Notes under the pieces: generated by a model
The model's database searches: none
What the model was told of the DNA's origin: nothing
The model's input: only the letters and a program-made list of their open reading frames with translations
Shown: positions 53,217-61,301 of the stretch, in pieces
Position numbering within the stretch: position 1 is the first letter of the stretch
How the letters are laid out: the number at the start of each line of letters is the position of its first letter
Assembly (NCBI GenBank): GCA_003551665.1
Contig: PUNE01000079.1
Coordinates: 1 to 64,000 of the forward strand
Direction of reading: 5' to 3'
Origin: Halobacteroidaceae bacterium
Lineage (GTDB): Bacteria > Bacillota > Halanaerobiia > B1SED10-174
DNA length: 64,000 nucleotides
Position numbers and translations under genes: made by a program

Positions 53217-54350
53217 CTAGCCAACCTCCTCTACAAATTTTTTGCGCGCCCACTGATCTGCTGCAAAAACTGCTTCCAGGTCTGTCAGCGGAAAAGGATC
53301 ATGGGCCGCCATAACTCCCCCCACAGTACTGGCGATCTCCAGAAAGGAGATTCTGCCTTCTAAAAACGCCGCAACTGCGGCCTCATTTGCTCCGTTCAGA
53401 ACTACAGGCATGCTTTCTCCCCTGCGGCCGGCTTCATAACCGAGCTCAAGGGCCGGGAAATCTGCCCAACGGGGCTGAGAGAAATTAAGCTTTTCTAAAA
53501 GGGCCAGTTCAAGTCGACCAAAGTCCCCCTCTACGTGGTGTGGATGCGTAAGGGCATACTGAATAGGCACCCTCATATCAGGTTCCCCCATGTGAGCCAG
53601 TAACACTCCATCCTGCAACCTTATGAGAGAATGTATTATGCTTTCGGGGTGGACCAACACTTCAATTTTATCATAATCTACTCCAAATAACCAGTGGGCT
53701 TCAATGACTTCCAGGGCTTTATTCATCAGTGTTGCGGAATCAATAGAAATCTTTCCTCCCATGGTCCAGGTGGGATGGCGCAGGGCCCTTTCGGGAGTTA
53801 CTCTCTGCAGTTCCTCCCGCGGAGTAAAAAGAAAAGGTCCCCCAGAAGCTGTGAGGACCAGGGAGGTAATATCCTGCTTTTGATGACCTCGCAACAGCTG
53901 ATAGATAGCACTGTGTTCACTGTCCACCGGGATAATTTCCCCTGCCCCGGACTGAGTTAAAAGCCGGTTAATCAGGGCGCCTCCTGTTACCAGGCTTTCT
54001 TTGTTGGCCAGTGCCAGTTTTTTCCCGGCTTTAATGGCCACCAGACTTGGCTCCAGACCACTAATGCCTACGAGGCCATTTATAACAATATCAACATCCT
54101 CTCGGACCACAAGTTCCAGGAGAGAATCTTTACCCAGTGAAAAACCATCTTCTTTATAATCATTAACACCAGTCAGAACAGCAACTTCTGGCCGGTAAGT
54201 TTCTTTTTGTTTTTTTAACTTTTCTTTACTGGTATGGGCTGTTATTCCAATTAACCGGAAATCGTAACCCTTTTTCTGCAGGTTATCCAGGACCTGCAGG
54301 CTTTGTTTTCCGATAGACCCTGTCGAACCCAGGATCGCTATCCCTGTCAC
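53217..54350 (-). CDS. dxr: 1-deoxy-D-xylulose-5-phosphate reductoisomerase
   Basis: 377 residues. N-terminal NADPH motif GSTGSIGKQSLQVLD; LANKESLVTGG; metal-site segments IPVDSEHSAIYQLL and HPTWTMGGKISIDSATLMNKALEVIEAHWLFG. It performs the second step of the MEP pathway. The place between cdsA/ytvI-like and rseP is the common Firmicutes order. Confidence 0.97.
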   Translation of the reverse strand: MTGIAILGSTGSIGKQSLQVLDNLQKKGYDFRLIGITAHTSKEKLKKQKETYRPEVAVLTGVNDYKEDGFSLGKDSLLELVVREDVDIVINGLVGISGLEPSLVAIKAGKKLALANKESLVTGGALINRLLTQSGAGEIIPVDSEHSAIYQLLRGHQKQDITSLVLTASGGPFLFTPREELQRVTPERALRHPTWTMGGKISIDSATLMNKALEVIEAHWLFGVDYDKIEVLVHPESIIHSLIRLQDGVLLAHMGEPDMRVPIQYALTHPHHVEGDFGRLELALLEKLNFSQPRWADFPALELGYEAGRRGESMPVVLNGANEAAVAAFLEGRISFLEIASTVGGVMAAHDPFPLTDLEAVFAADQWARKKFVEEVG

Positions 54351-54354
54351 GGTA

Positions 54355-55431
54355 TCACCCCTTTTCTAATCTCCATTTGGCAACAATTCCAGCCCTGATA
54401 AGAGCCTTGGTAACTATCAGGATTGCCGGCCCGATTATAACTCCAGTGGGACCAAATACTCTCAAACCAACATACAGTGCTACAAGTGTGGCAACAGGGT
54501 GAACTCCAATGTTTTTACCGATAACTTTTGGCTCCAGAATTGAACGAACCACCGCCATTGTTCCGTATAACAAAATCAATTGAAATCCCAGTAGAACATC
54601 TCCCAGAAAAAAGGAAACAATAATCCAGGGAACAAATATAAGTCCGGGCCCCACAATTGGTATCAGGTCCAGAACACCCGAAACAATACCGATAACCAGG
54701 GCATAACTCACCCCGAAAATTTCCAGACCCACTATTGTCAGAATGGTTGTTACCGAAATCAGGATAAAAAGGGCCCGCAGATAACCGATAACACTAACAG
54801 AAAGTTCGCTTTTAAAGCTAAGGGCTTCCTCTCTCCACCTGTCTGGAACAACTCCAAAAAGAGAGGCTTCCAGGAGTTCTTTATCTTTGCTGATAAAGTA
54901 TGTTGCCAAAAAGGCCAGGAAAATAACGGTAACAAAATGAACAACCCTCTGTGCACCAGCCTGTAATGCTCCGAAAAGGGCCCGAATACCTCCTTCAATC
55001 GTTGCATAAATCTCTTCAACTCCCTCTTCAAGGGAAGCCTGTAATTGGGGAGAAAATTCCCAGTCCTCCAGTAATTCCTGGAGTCTATCATTATCCCATA
55101 AAACCTCAAATTGCTGGATGGCCTCGTGATATTCTGGGAGAGAGCGGACAAGGCGATCCATTTCGAAGAATAATCGGGAAGCACCTGTGGTAAGCAATAT
55201 TAAAAGAACCGCAATAATAACACCCAGACACAGGGCAACACTGAGTCCCCGGCCCAGCCTTAAAAACTTTTGCATCCTTGTTACCAGTGGTTCAATCAGC
55301 GCTGCCAGAATTATGGCAAAAACAAAAGGCAAAATATAGGTTAAAACATAAGAAACAAAAAGATAAACCAGCAGGAAAAAAAGAACTATTCCGCCCAGGT
55401 AGTACAGATATGGAGGAATCTTTCTGTTCAT
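54355..55431 (-). CDS. AI-2E family/YtvI-like membrane protein
   Basis: 358 residues with about seven to eight helices. The C-terminal block VPWIIVSFFLGDVLLGFQLILLYGTMAVVRSILEPKVIGKNIGVHPVATLVALYVG is the AI-2E/UPF0118 signature, and length and pattern fit the sporulation protein YtvI. Function is uncertain: a permease-like channel or a sporulation membrane protein. It interrupts the usual cdsA-dxr adjacency and is spaced only 4 bases from dxr. Confidence 0.85.
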   Translation of the reverse strand: MNRKIPPYLYYLGGIVLFFLLVYLFVSYVLTYILPFVFAIILAALIEPLVTRMQKFLRLGRGLSVALCLGVIIAVLLILLTTGASRLFFEMDRLVRSLPEYHEAIQQFEVLWDNDRLQELLEDWEFSPQLQASLEEGVEEIYATIEGGIRALFGALQAGAQRVVHFVTVIFLAFLATYFISKDKELLEASLFGVVPDRWREEALSFKSELSVSVIGYLRALFILISVTTILTIVGLEIFGVSYALVIGIVSGVLDLIPIVGPGLIFVPWIIVSFFLGDVLLGFQLILLYGTMAVVRSILEPKVIGKNIGVHPVATLVALYVGLRVFGPTGVIIGPAILIVTKALIRAGIVAKWRLEKG

Positions 55432-55443
55432 TGGGTTCGCCCC

Positions 55444-56250
55444 CTAAAAGAAGTAAACAACAAAATAATAAGCCACGGGAATCGTAAATATCAGGCTGTC
55501 CATCCTGTCCATAAAACCTCCATGTCCGGGGAGGCTATTCCCCGAATCCTTAATTCCAGCATTGCGTTTCAGGCAGGATTCAGCAAGGTCTCCAGCCTGC
55601 CCAACAACTGTTAACAATAACCCCAGAACCAGGACAGGAACAAAAGGCCAGGAAAAAACCCAGCCCAAACCCAAAGCAACCAGTAAGCCGAGAACACCGC
55701 CTCCAAGGGCTCCTTCAACTGATTTTTTAGGGCTGATTGAGGGAGCCAGTTTTTTCTTCCCCAGTTTTGTGCCTACAAAAAAGGCACCGATATCAGTCAC
55801 CCAGGTAACAAGAAGCGGCAACCAGACAAGGATAAAAGGATCATAACCTGAAAAATTCACACCGCCCCGTAACAAGAGGAGATGGGTCATGCTAAAAGGA
55901 ATATACAACAAACCAAAATTTATCAGGGCTACCCGGGTAAAATATTCCCTGGGCCCACGGCCGATATTAACAAGCATAACGAGAAAAAACGAAGCCAGAA
56001 GCAACGGAGCCAGGTAATTTTCACCCCGGGAAACACTCAAAACTCCACCCAGGGTAACCAGAACCCCCCCGGCAAATAGGGGCCAGAGATCAATATCAGA
56101 CACCACGCTCCTGATTAGCCTTGTAAATTCACGCAGCCCAAAAAGGATTGCAACCAGCAGTCCCGCAAATAAATAAAAACCACCAAAGTATATTAAAAAA
56201 AATACCAGAAAAAACCCAATAAGTCCCGTGATTACGCGCTGGTACAGCAA
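55444..56250 (-). CDS. cdsA: phosphatidate cytidylyltransferase
   Basis: 268 residues, about eight helices. The C-terminal CDS signature reads SCLKRNAGIKDSGNSLPGHGGFMDRMDSLIF, and the mid-protein TDIGAFFVGTKLGKKKLAPSISPKKSVEG is also typical. It makes CDP-diacylglycerol. The TTG start directly follows the uppS stop, with GGAGGA overlapping that stop. Confidence 0.97.
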   Translation of the reverse strand: MLYQRVITGLIGFFLVFFLIYFGGFYLFAGLLVAILFGLREFTRLIRSVVSDIDLWPLFAGGVLVTLGGVLSVSRGENYLAPLLLASFFLVMLVNIGRGPREYFTRVALINFGLLYIPFSMTHLLLLRGGVNFSGYDPFILVWLPLLVTWVTDIGAFFVGTKLGKKKLAPSISPKKSVEGALGGGVLGLLVALGLGWVFSWPFVPVLVLGLLLTVVGQAGDLAESCLKRNAGIKDSGNSLPGHGGFMDRMDSLIFTIPVAYYFVVYFF

Positions 56251-56251
56251 A

Positions 56252-56950
56252 TCATTCTCCTCCTACTCTGCCAAATCTTCGCTGTCTGCTCTGGAAATCC
56301 TCTAGCGCTTTGTACAGATCGTATTCGGCAAAATCAGGCCAGTAAACATCCGTAAAATAGAGTTCAGCATAGGCTATTTGCCAGAGAAGAAAATTGCTGA
56401 GCCGCATTTCTCCTCCAGGGCGAATTAAAAGGTCAACAGGTGGGGAATCTGAGGTATAAAAAAACTCTTCCAGATCCGACTCGGAAAAATCTTCTTTGCC
56501 TTCCAGGCAAACCGCCCTTGCCGCTTCAACTATTTCCTGTTTGCTCCCGTAATTTAAGGCAATATTCAAATTAATCCCGTCGCAATGGGAAGTATCTTTT
56601 TCCAGCCTGGCCATTATTTTCTGCAGGCTCGGGGAAAGGCCGACCCTATCGCCAATAAAAAGGGCCCGAACTCGGTTTTTAATCAGTTCATCAGCCTCTT
56701 TTTCAAAAGTCCTCTGGAATAAATCCATCAAAAAATTAACTTCTCTGCGGGGTCTCATCCAGTTCTCCGTGGAAAAAGCATAAACCGTAAGGTATTTAAT
56801 CCCCAGTTCTCCGCACAGGCGTGTAACTTTTTTCAGGGTTTCAACCCCAACCCGATGCCCCTCCTCCCGAGGTAATCCCTGGCTTTTGGCCCAGCGTCCG
56901 TTGCCATCCATTATTATAGCAACATGCAGGGGTAGAGTTCCGGTTTTCAA
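56252..56950 (-). CDS. uppS: isoprenyl transferase (undecaprenyl diphosphate synthase type)
   Basis: 232 residues from TTG at 56950. HVAIIMDGNGRWAK (catalytic D15), YLTVYAFSTENWMRPRREV and the C-terminal DLLIRPGGEMRLSNFLLWQIAYAELYF are UPP synthase signatures. It makes the lipid carrier for cell wall synthesis. The TTG has no clear ribosome binding site, whereas GGGGAGGAG (about 57001-56993) stands before in-frame ATT (56992) and ATC (56986) codons. Starting there adds about 12 residues (KKETLEKWKEKLKTG) resembling the normal N-terminal extension. A TAG at 57004-57002 bounds the frame. Confidence 0.95.
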   Translation of the reverse strand: MKTGTLPLHVAIIMDGNGRWAKSQGLPREEGHRVGVETLKKVTRLCGELGIKYLTVYAFSTENWMRPRREVNFLMDLFQRTFEKEADELIKNRVRALFIGDRVGLSPSLQKIMARLEKDTSHCDGINLNIALNYGSKQEIVEAARAVCLEGKEDFSESDLEEFFYTSDSPPVDLLIRPGGEMRLSNFLLWQIAYAELYFTDVYWPDFAEYDLYKALEDFQSRQRRFGRVGGE

Positions 56951-57010
56951 TTTTTCTTTCCACTTTTCCAGAGTTTCTTTTTTGATATAAATTCTCCTCC
57001 CCTATCAGCT

Positions 57011-57033
57011 AACCCCCTCTTCAAGAGGGGGTT
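57011..57033. repeat. perfect inverted repeat between the 66-residue ORF and uppS
   Basis: AACCCCCTCTT (57011-57021) and AAGAGGGGGTT (57023-57033) form an 11-bp palindrome, about 10 bp of stem with a 3-base loop. It overlaps the stop of the small ORF. No T run follows on the reverse strand, so it is a weak terminator candidate or a stabilising hairpin. Confidence 0.6.
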
Positions 57034-57221
57034 TTGCCATCGGGATAACCGGGATTTGCCAGCACGCATTCGATTTTTTCTTCAAAATTTTTTACACGGA
57101 TTATCCGCATATTGGCCTGGTCTATTCCCTCTTTCCTTTCACCCGAAATCCTGAATACTAACTTCTTTCCAGGATGTCTTTTTTGGGCTTCCCCGGCAGT
57201 CAAACCCAGGAGTCCTCTCAT
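57021..57221 (-). CDS. hypothetical 66-residue protein between frr and uppS
   Basis: A small basic protein starting RGLLGLTAGEAQKRHPGKKLVFRIS and ending in VLANPGYPDGKTP. It starts directly after the frr stop and runs in the same direction within the conserved lipid/translation cluster, which supports it being real. There is no membrane segment or cysteine motif beyond one Cys. I do not recognise the family; the pattern is loosely reminiscent of a PASTA-like beta/alpha unit, but that is speculative. Confidence 0.6.
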   Translation of the reverse strand: MRGLLGLTAGEAQKRHPGKKLVFRISGERKEGIDQANMRIIRVKNFEEKIECVLANPGYPDGKTPS

Positions 57222-57779
57222 TTATACCTCCATTATCTCCGCTTCTTTTTCTTCCAGGAGTTCATCGATTTTTTCAATATAATCATTGGTCATTTCCTGG
57301 ACGTTTTCCAGGCCTCTGTGGTAATTGTCTTCTGAAATATCGCCGCTATTTTCCATTTCCTTTAAATCCTCATTGGCATCGCGCCGAATATTGCGAATAG
57401 CGACCCGCTGGTCTTCTGCTTTATTTCTGACAACCCGGACCAGTTCTTTCCTTCTTTCCTCGGTCAGTTGAGGGATATTAAGGCGAATTACATCCCCATC
57501 AACATTGGGATTAAGACCAAGATCGGATTTCAAAATTGCCTTTTCGATTGGTTTTATGGCATTCTTATCCCAGGGTTGGATAACCAGCTGGCGTGATTCC
57601 GGAACGGTAATCTTGGCCATCTGATTAATTGGAGTCGGAGTGCCATAATAATCAGCCTTAATGTTCTCCAGAAGTGAAGGAGTAGCCCGGCCAGTCCGGA
57701 CCATGGCAAACTCCTTTTTTGTTTTCTCAATTACCTTTTTCATCCTGCTTTCGGATTCTTTTACCACCTCATCAAACAA
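57222..57779 (-). CDS. frr: ribosome recycling factor
   Basis: About 185 residues. The N-terminal SRMKKVIEKTKKEFAMVRTGRATPSLLENI and NIPQLTEERRKELVRVVRNKAEDQRVAIRNIRRDANE are RRF signatures. TTG at 57779 is 8 bases after GGAGG; TTG at 57785 is too close. It splits post-termination ribosomes with EF-G. It is 10 bases after pyrH. Confidence 0.97.
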   Translation of the reverse strand: MFDEVVKESESRMKKVIEKTKKEFAMVRTGRATPSLLENIKADYYGTPTPINQMAKITVPESRQLVIQPWDKNAIKPIEKAILKSDLGLNPNVDGDVIRLNIPQLTEERRKELVRVVRNKAEDQRVAIRNIRRDANEDLKEMENSGDISEDNYHRGLENVQEMTNDYIEKIDELLEEKEAEIMEV

Positions 57780-57794
57780 GTCCAAACCCTCCTT

Positions 57795-58511
57795 TTAAGT
57801 GACTGAAGTTCCTATCTTTTCACCAATTACTGCCCGTCTTATATTATCCAGATCCGATAGCCCAAACACAACCAGTGGAATCTTGTTATCCATACAAAGG
57901 GAAACTGCAGTAGAATCCATTACCCGGAGAGAATTCTTTATTACATCCATATATTTAAGCTCTTTATATTTCTGGGCATCAGGATTTTCCACCGGATCCG
58001 AATCGTAGACCCCATCAACTTTCTTAGCCATCAGGATAGCATCTGCTCCAATTTCTGCAGCCCGCAAAGCAGCTGTGGTATCTGTTGAGAAGAAGGGGTT
58101 ACCGGTTCCCCCGGAAAAAATTACAATACGACCTTTCTCCAGATGCCTGATTGCTCTCCTGCGGATATAGGGTTCTGCTATCTGCCTCATTTCTACTGCT
58201 GTCTGCAGCCTGGTCTGCAGTCCTTCATGTTCCAGGGCATCCTGCAGGGCAAGGCCATTAATAACCGTTGCCAGCATCCCCATATAATCAGCAGTGCTCC
58301 GATCCATTCCCTCTGCGCTCCCAGCAAGCCCCCGGAAAATATTACCCCCACCCACTACAATTGCTATTTCAATTTTTGTTTCCTGAACAACCTTTCTAAT
58401 TGCCCGGGCAATTTTGCTGATATACCTTGCATCAATCCCATACTGCTGATCACCAGCCAGGGCTTCTCCGCTTAATTTTAAAATAACTCTCGAAAAGACC
58501 GGTTTGGACAT
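57795..58511 (-). CDS. pyrH: UMP kinase
   Basis: 238 residues. [52 protein letters not shown] and [11 protein letters not shown] are the UMP kinase signatures of the amino-acid-kinase fold. It phosphorylates UMP. It is separated from tsf by a terminator-like hairpin. Confidence 0.98.
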   Translation of the reverse strand: MSKPVFSRVILKLSGEALAGDQQYGIDARYISKIARAIRKVVQETKIEIAIVVGGGNIFRGLAGSAEGMDRSTADYMGMLATVINGLALQDALEHEGLQTRLQTAVEMRQIAEPYIRRRAIRHLEKGRIVIFSGGTGNPFFSTDTTAALRAAEIGADAILMAKKVDGVYDSDPVENPDAQKYKELKYMDVIKNSLRVMDSTAVSLCMDNKIPLVVFGLSDLDNIRRAVIGEKIGTSVT

Positions 58512-58561
58512 TCAAAGCCCCCCATTTAGAAATTTTTCGCTTTTTATCAGGAAAATCCTGC

Positions 58562-58595
58562 ACAAAAAAGAGAACACCAGAGGTGCTCTCTTTTT
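58562..58595 (-). terminator. tsf-pyrH intercistronic hairpin
   Basis: On the reverse strand GAGAGCACC (58590-58582) pairs with GGTGTTCTC (58578-58570, one G-U), loop of 3, followed by six T. It is a full intrinsic terminator, but it probably acts as an attenuator because pyrH has no evident separate promoter. Confidence 0.75.
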
Positions 58596-58600
58596 GACAA

Positions 58601-59200
58601 CTATTCCTCTTCCCCCACCGCGAAGCGGGCGAAGCGGTTAACAACAATGTTTTCCCCCAACTGAGCTATATTCTCCATGATCAGGTCTTTTATAGTCTGA
58701 TCATTATCTTTGATATATGGTTGTTCCATAAGGCACTTGGCCTCGAAGAATTTCTCCAGCCGGCCTTCTACCATTTTATCAATTACGTGCTCAGGTTTAT
58801 TTTCAGCAAGAGCCTGCTGGCGCAGAATCTTCCTTTCCTGTTCTATTTCCTCCTCGGGAACCTCTTCCCGGGAAACGAATTCAGGCTCACTGGCAGCAAC
58901 CTGCATTGCCAGGTTATGAACAAGTTCTTTAAATTTTTCATTTTTAGCTACAAAATCCGTTTCACAATTAACCTCAATTAGAACACCAATTTTCCCGCCC
59001 ATGTGAATGTATGAAGAAACAATACCTTCAGCCGCAGTACGGCCTGCTTTTTTGGACGCGGCAGCTATTCCTTTTTCCCGGAGGTATTCTACTGCCTTAT
59101 CAATATCCCCGCCGGTTTCCTGCAGGGCTTTTTTGCAATCCATGACACCTGCCCCGGTTTTGTGGCGAAGTGTTTTTACTTCTTCCATGGTAATAGACAC
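58601..59200 (-). CDS. tsf: elongation factor Ts
   Basis: 199 residues. [47 protein letters not shown] and the [23 protein letters not shown] block are EF-Ts signatures. The protein is of the short type (about 200 residues, as in Thermus), with a single core domain rather than the longer Bacillus form. GTG start with AAAGGAGGG. It regenerates EF-Tu-GTP. Confidence 0.97.
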   Translation of the reverse strand: MSITMEEVKTLRHKTGAGVMDCKKALQETGGDIDKAVEYLREKGIAAASKKAGRTAAEGIVSSYIHMGGKIGVLIEVNCETDFVAKNEKFKELVHNLAMQVAASEPEFVSREEVPEEEIEQERKILRQQALAENKPEHVIDKMVEGRLEKFFEAKCLMEQPYIKDNDQTIKDLIMENIAQLGENIVVNRFARFAVGEEE

Positions 59201-59213
59201 GTTCTTCCCTCCT

Positions 59214-60020
59214 TTATTCAGCTTTTCTTTCTTCTTCGCTGGCCTCTTCTTTCAAATCCTCGAGACTTTGTTCTTTTTCAACTGCTTCTGCTTCTTCTGG
59301 GGTTTCATCTTCTTCCAGTTCAGGCATTTCAGCTTCCTGCCCCTGGTTACCTTCCAGAACTGCTTCAGCAATTACTCCAGTCAGAAGTTTAACAGCCCGG
59401 ATAGCATCATCGTTTCCAGGGATAATAAAATCAATTACATCAGGATCACAGTTGGTATCAACAATAGCCACAACTGGAATTCCCAGTTTATTGGCTTCAG
59501 CGACAGCAATACTTTCCTTGCGGGGATCCACGACGTAAACTGCGGAGGGCAGCCTCTTCATGTTACGGATACCGCCAAGGAAACGATTCAACCTTTCCTT
59601 CTCTTTTTCCAGCTGGATAACTTCTTTTTTAGGAAGAACTTCAAACATCCCATCAGCTTCCAATTTTTCCAGTTCTTCGAGTCTTTTGACCCGGCGATTA
59701 ATGGTCTGGAAGTTGGTAAGCATCCCTCCCAGCCAGCGCTGGTTTACATAGGGCATACCGCACCTTTCAGCTTCTTTTTTCACTGTTTCCTGGGCCTGCT
59801 TTTTCGTTCCAACAAAAAGCACTTCTTTGCCTTCCATTGCCAGGTCCCGGACAAAATTGTACGCAACCTCCACCATTTTAACTGTTTGCTGCAGGTCAAC
59901 GATGTAAATCCCGTTGCGTTCGGTAAAAATGTAGGGACGCATTTTAGGATTCCACCGCCGTGTTTGATGTCCAAAGTGGACACCTGATTCCAGCAGTTGT
60001 TTCATAGTTACCACTGCCAT
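59214..60020 (-). CDS. rpsB: 30S ribosomal protein S2
   Basis: 268 residues from ATG at 60020; the longer frame to 60068 lies in the leader. [41 protein letters not shown] and [28 protein letters not shown] are S2 signatures. The C-terminal 45 residues are a very acidic extension. GGAGG lies about 11 bases upstream of the ATG. Confidence 0.98.
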   Translation of the reverse strand: MAVVTMKQLLESGVHFGHQTRRWNPKMRPYIFTERNGIYIVDLQQTVKMVEVAYNFVRDLAMEGKEVLFVGTKKQAQETVKKEAERCGMPYVNQRWLGGMLTNFQTINRRVKRLEELEKLEADGMFEVLPKKEVIQLEKEKERLNRFLGGIRNMKRLPSAVYVVDPRKESIAVAEANKLGIPVVAIVDTNCDPDVIDFIIPGNDDAIRAVKLLTGVIAEAVLEGNQGQEAEMPELEEDETPEEAEAVEKEQSLEDLKEEASEEERKAE

Positions 60021-60050
60021 TTTTCTTTTTCCTCCTCTCGGTTTTTCCTC

Positions 60051-60111
60051 TGATCCGGTCATCCCCATCCCGGGGAACCCTTGCGGGCACCGCCCCTGGA
60101 GTTGCGGATCA
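60051..60111 (-). promoter_or_regulatory. structured rpsB leader
   Basis: TGATCCG (60051-60057) and CGGATCA (60105-60111) can close a long stem. Inside lie GC-rich complementary segments (GGGGCGG..., CCCCGGG). Leaders before rpsB that bind S2 are known in bacteria; whether this one is such an element is inference. Confidence 0.5.
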
Positions 60112-60131
60112 TGTGTTATTAGCCATTAGGT

Positions 60132-60160
60132 AGTATACCACAGCAGAGCTCATTAATCAA
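60132..60160 (-). promoter_or_regulatory. sigma-A-type promoter of the rpsB-tsf cluster
   Basis: On the reverse strand TTGATT (60160-60155), a 17-base spacer and TATACT (60137-60132), giving a leader of about 105 bases. Confidence 0.75.
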
Positions 60161-60175
60161 TAGGATTAAGAGGGT

Positions 60176-60664
60176 TTATATAATTTTCTCTCCCTTTTGG
60201 AAGGTCTTAATTGCTAATTCCCCTGTTTCCAGGGAAAATTTAATGGTCCGCCCTTCTTTACCTCCACAATCCATGGAGAGCAGGGGTATTTTCAGCTCTT
60301 TCAGGATCCTTTCCACTGCTTCCACATTTCGTTCCCCTATCCGCCCTAAATCGTTATCTGTAACAAAGGAAAACATGTGGGCACCGCCTGCCATCTTTGC
60401 CCATAATTTTTCGGGTTCTGCTCCGGCCCTCTGCAGATTTTCCACGAGCAGAGGAATTGCGGTATTGGCATATTTACCTGGCTTTTCAACCTCTTTTCCA
60501 TTTTTTCCTGCCTGGGGAAGAATAATATGGGCCAGACCACCAATTTTCTTTTCGGAATCGTAAAGAACCAGCCCGACACAGGAGCCGAGGCCGGTACAAC
60601 CCAAAAGATCAGGAGGTCTGGAAATTTTCAGCTCACCCATTCGCACGGGAATCAGACTGTTCAT
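60176..60664 (-). CDS. cheD: chemoreceptor glutamine deamidase CheD
   Basis: 162 residues from ATG at 60664, chosen for the family start (near VRMGELKISRPPD) and a GGAG about 9 bases upstream; the frame extends to 60757 inside cheC. The active Cys and His are C29 (GLGSCVGLVLYD) and H46 (GGLAHIILP). It deamidates receptor glutamines and forms a complex with CheC. It overlaps cheC by 32 bases. No receptors or flagellar genes are in the window. Confidence 0.94.
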   Translation of the reverse strand: MNSLIPVRMGELKISRPPDLLGCTGLGSCVGLVLYDSEKKIGGLAHIILPQAGKNGKEVEKPGKYANTAIPLLVENLQRAGAEPEKLWAKMAGGAHMFSFVTDNDLGRIGERNVEAVERILKELKIPLLSMDCGGKEGRTIKFSLETGELAIKTFQKGEKII

Positions 60665-61277
60665 AACTTTCAGCTCCAATTGCCCCGAGAATCTTTTCCA
60701 GACTTCCGGGTTCGGGAATAAGAAAAAACTTACTGAAAATTTTGTGGTCACCTTCAAAAAAGGAAGTTTCTAAAAAAAGCGCCTGGTTCCCGAATTGCCC
60801 TTCGTGGGCAGCAATAGAACCAAGAACAGCCCCTGCCATATCGAGAACAAAACTGGGCAGGGACTGAACACAATTAAAGCCGGTCATTTTGTTAATGGAG
60901 TTCAAAAAAGAACCGGAGAGAATATTGGCAATTTCCTGCATGGCCGATTGTTCCAGTTCCCCCAGGCATTCGCCCGGTTCCCGGCCTAAAACAAGGGTAA
61001 GGAGCCTCTGCATACTTTGTTCTTCTACAAGGTAAACAATTTTCCCCGGGGCCTCCCCAAGCATCCGGAGAAGCACACAACCCACAGGGCGCTCTTCTCC
61101 CCCCATTATTTCAGGAATCTCTTCAATGGAGAGAATCCTGGCGCTAGGCACCTCCATTTTTATCTCTCGATGCAGGAACTGGGCCAGAGCTGTAGCCGAA
61201 TTGCCGGCTCCAATATTTCCCAGCTCCCGCAGGGCATCAATCTGAAATGGTGTAAGCCGGTTGATTTGTTCCGTCAT
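60633..61277 (-). CDS. cheC: CheY-P phosphatase CheC
   Basis: 214 residues with both CheC phosphatase motifs: E18/N21 in LRELGNIGAGNSA and E116/N119 in MQEIANILSGSFLNSINKMTG. It dephosphorylates CheY-P and partners CheD. It lies 24 bases after codY, so it is apparently in the hslVU-codY-cheCD unit. In Bacillus cheC and cheD lie near the 3' end of the fla/che operon, which is absent here. Confidence 0.95.
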   Translation of the reverse strand: MTEQINRLTPFQIDALRELGNIGAGNSATALAQFLHREIKMEVPSARILSIEEIPEIMGGEERPVGCVLLRMLGEAPGKIVYLVEEQSMQRLLTLVLGREPGECLGELEQSAMQEIANILSGSFLNSINKMTGFNCVQSLPSFVLDMAGAVLGSIAAHEGQFGNQALFLETSFFEGDHKIFSKFFLIPEPGSLEKILGAIGAESYEQSDSRANG

Positions 61278-61301
61278 TAATCAAACCCCTTCCAATACAA
61301 T

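Noticed and set aside
60664-60757. N-terminal extension of cheD
   Set aside because: It is antisense-free but lies inside cheC in another frame and is not found in the family; the GGAG-preceded ATG at 60664 fits the usual length.
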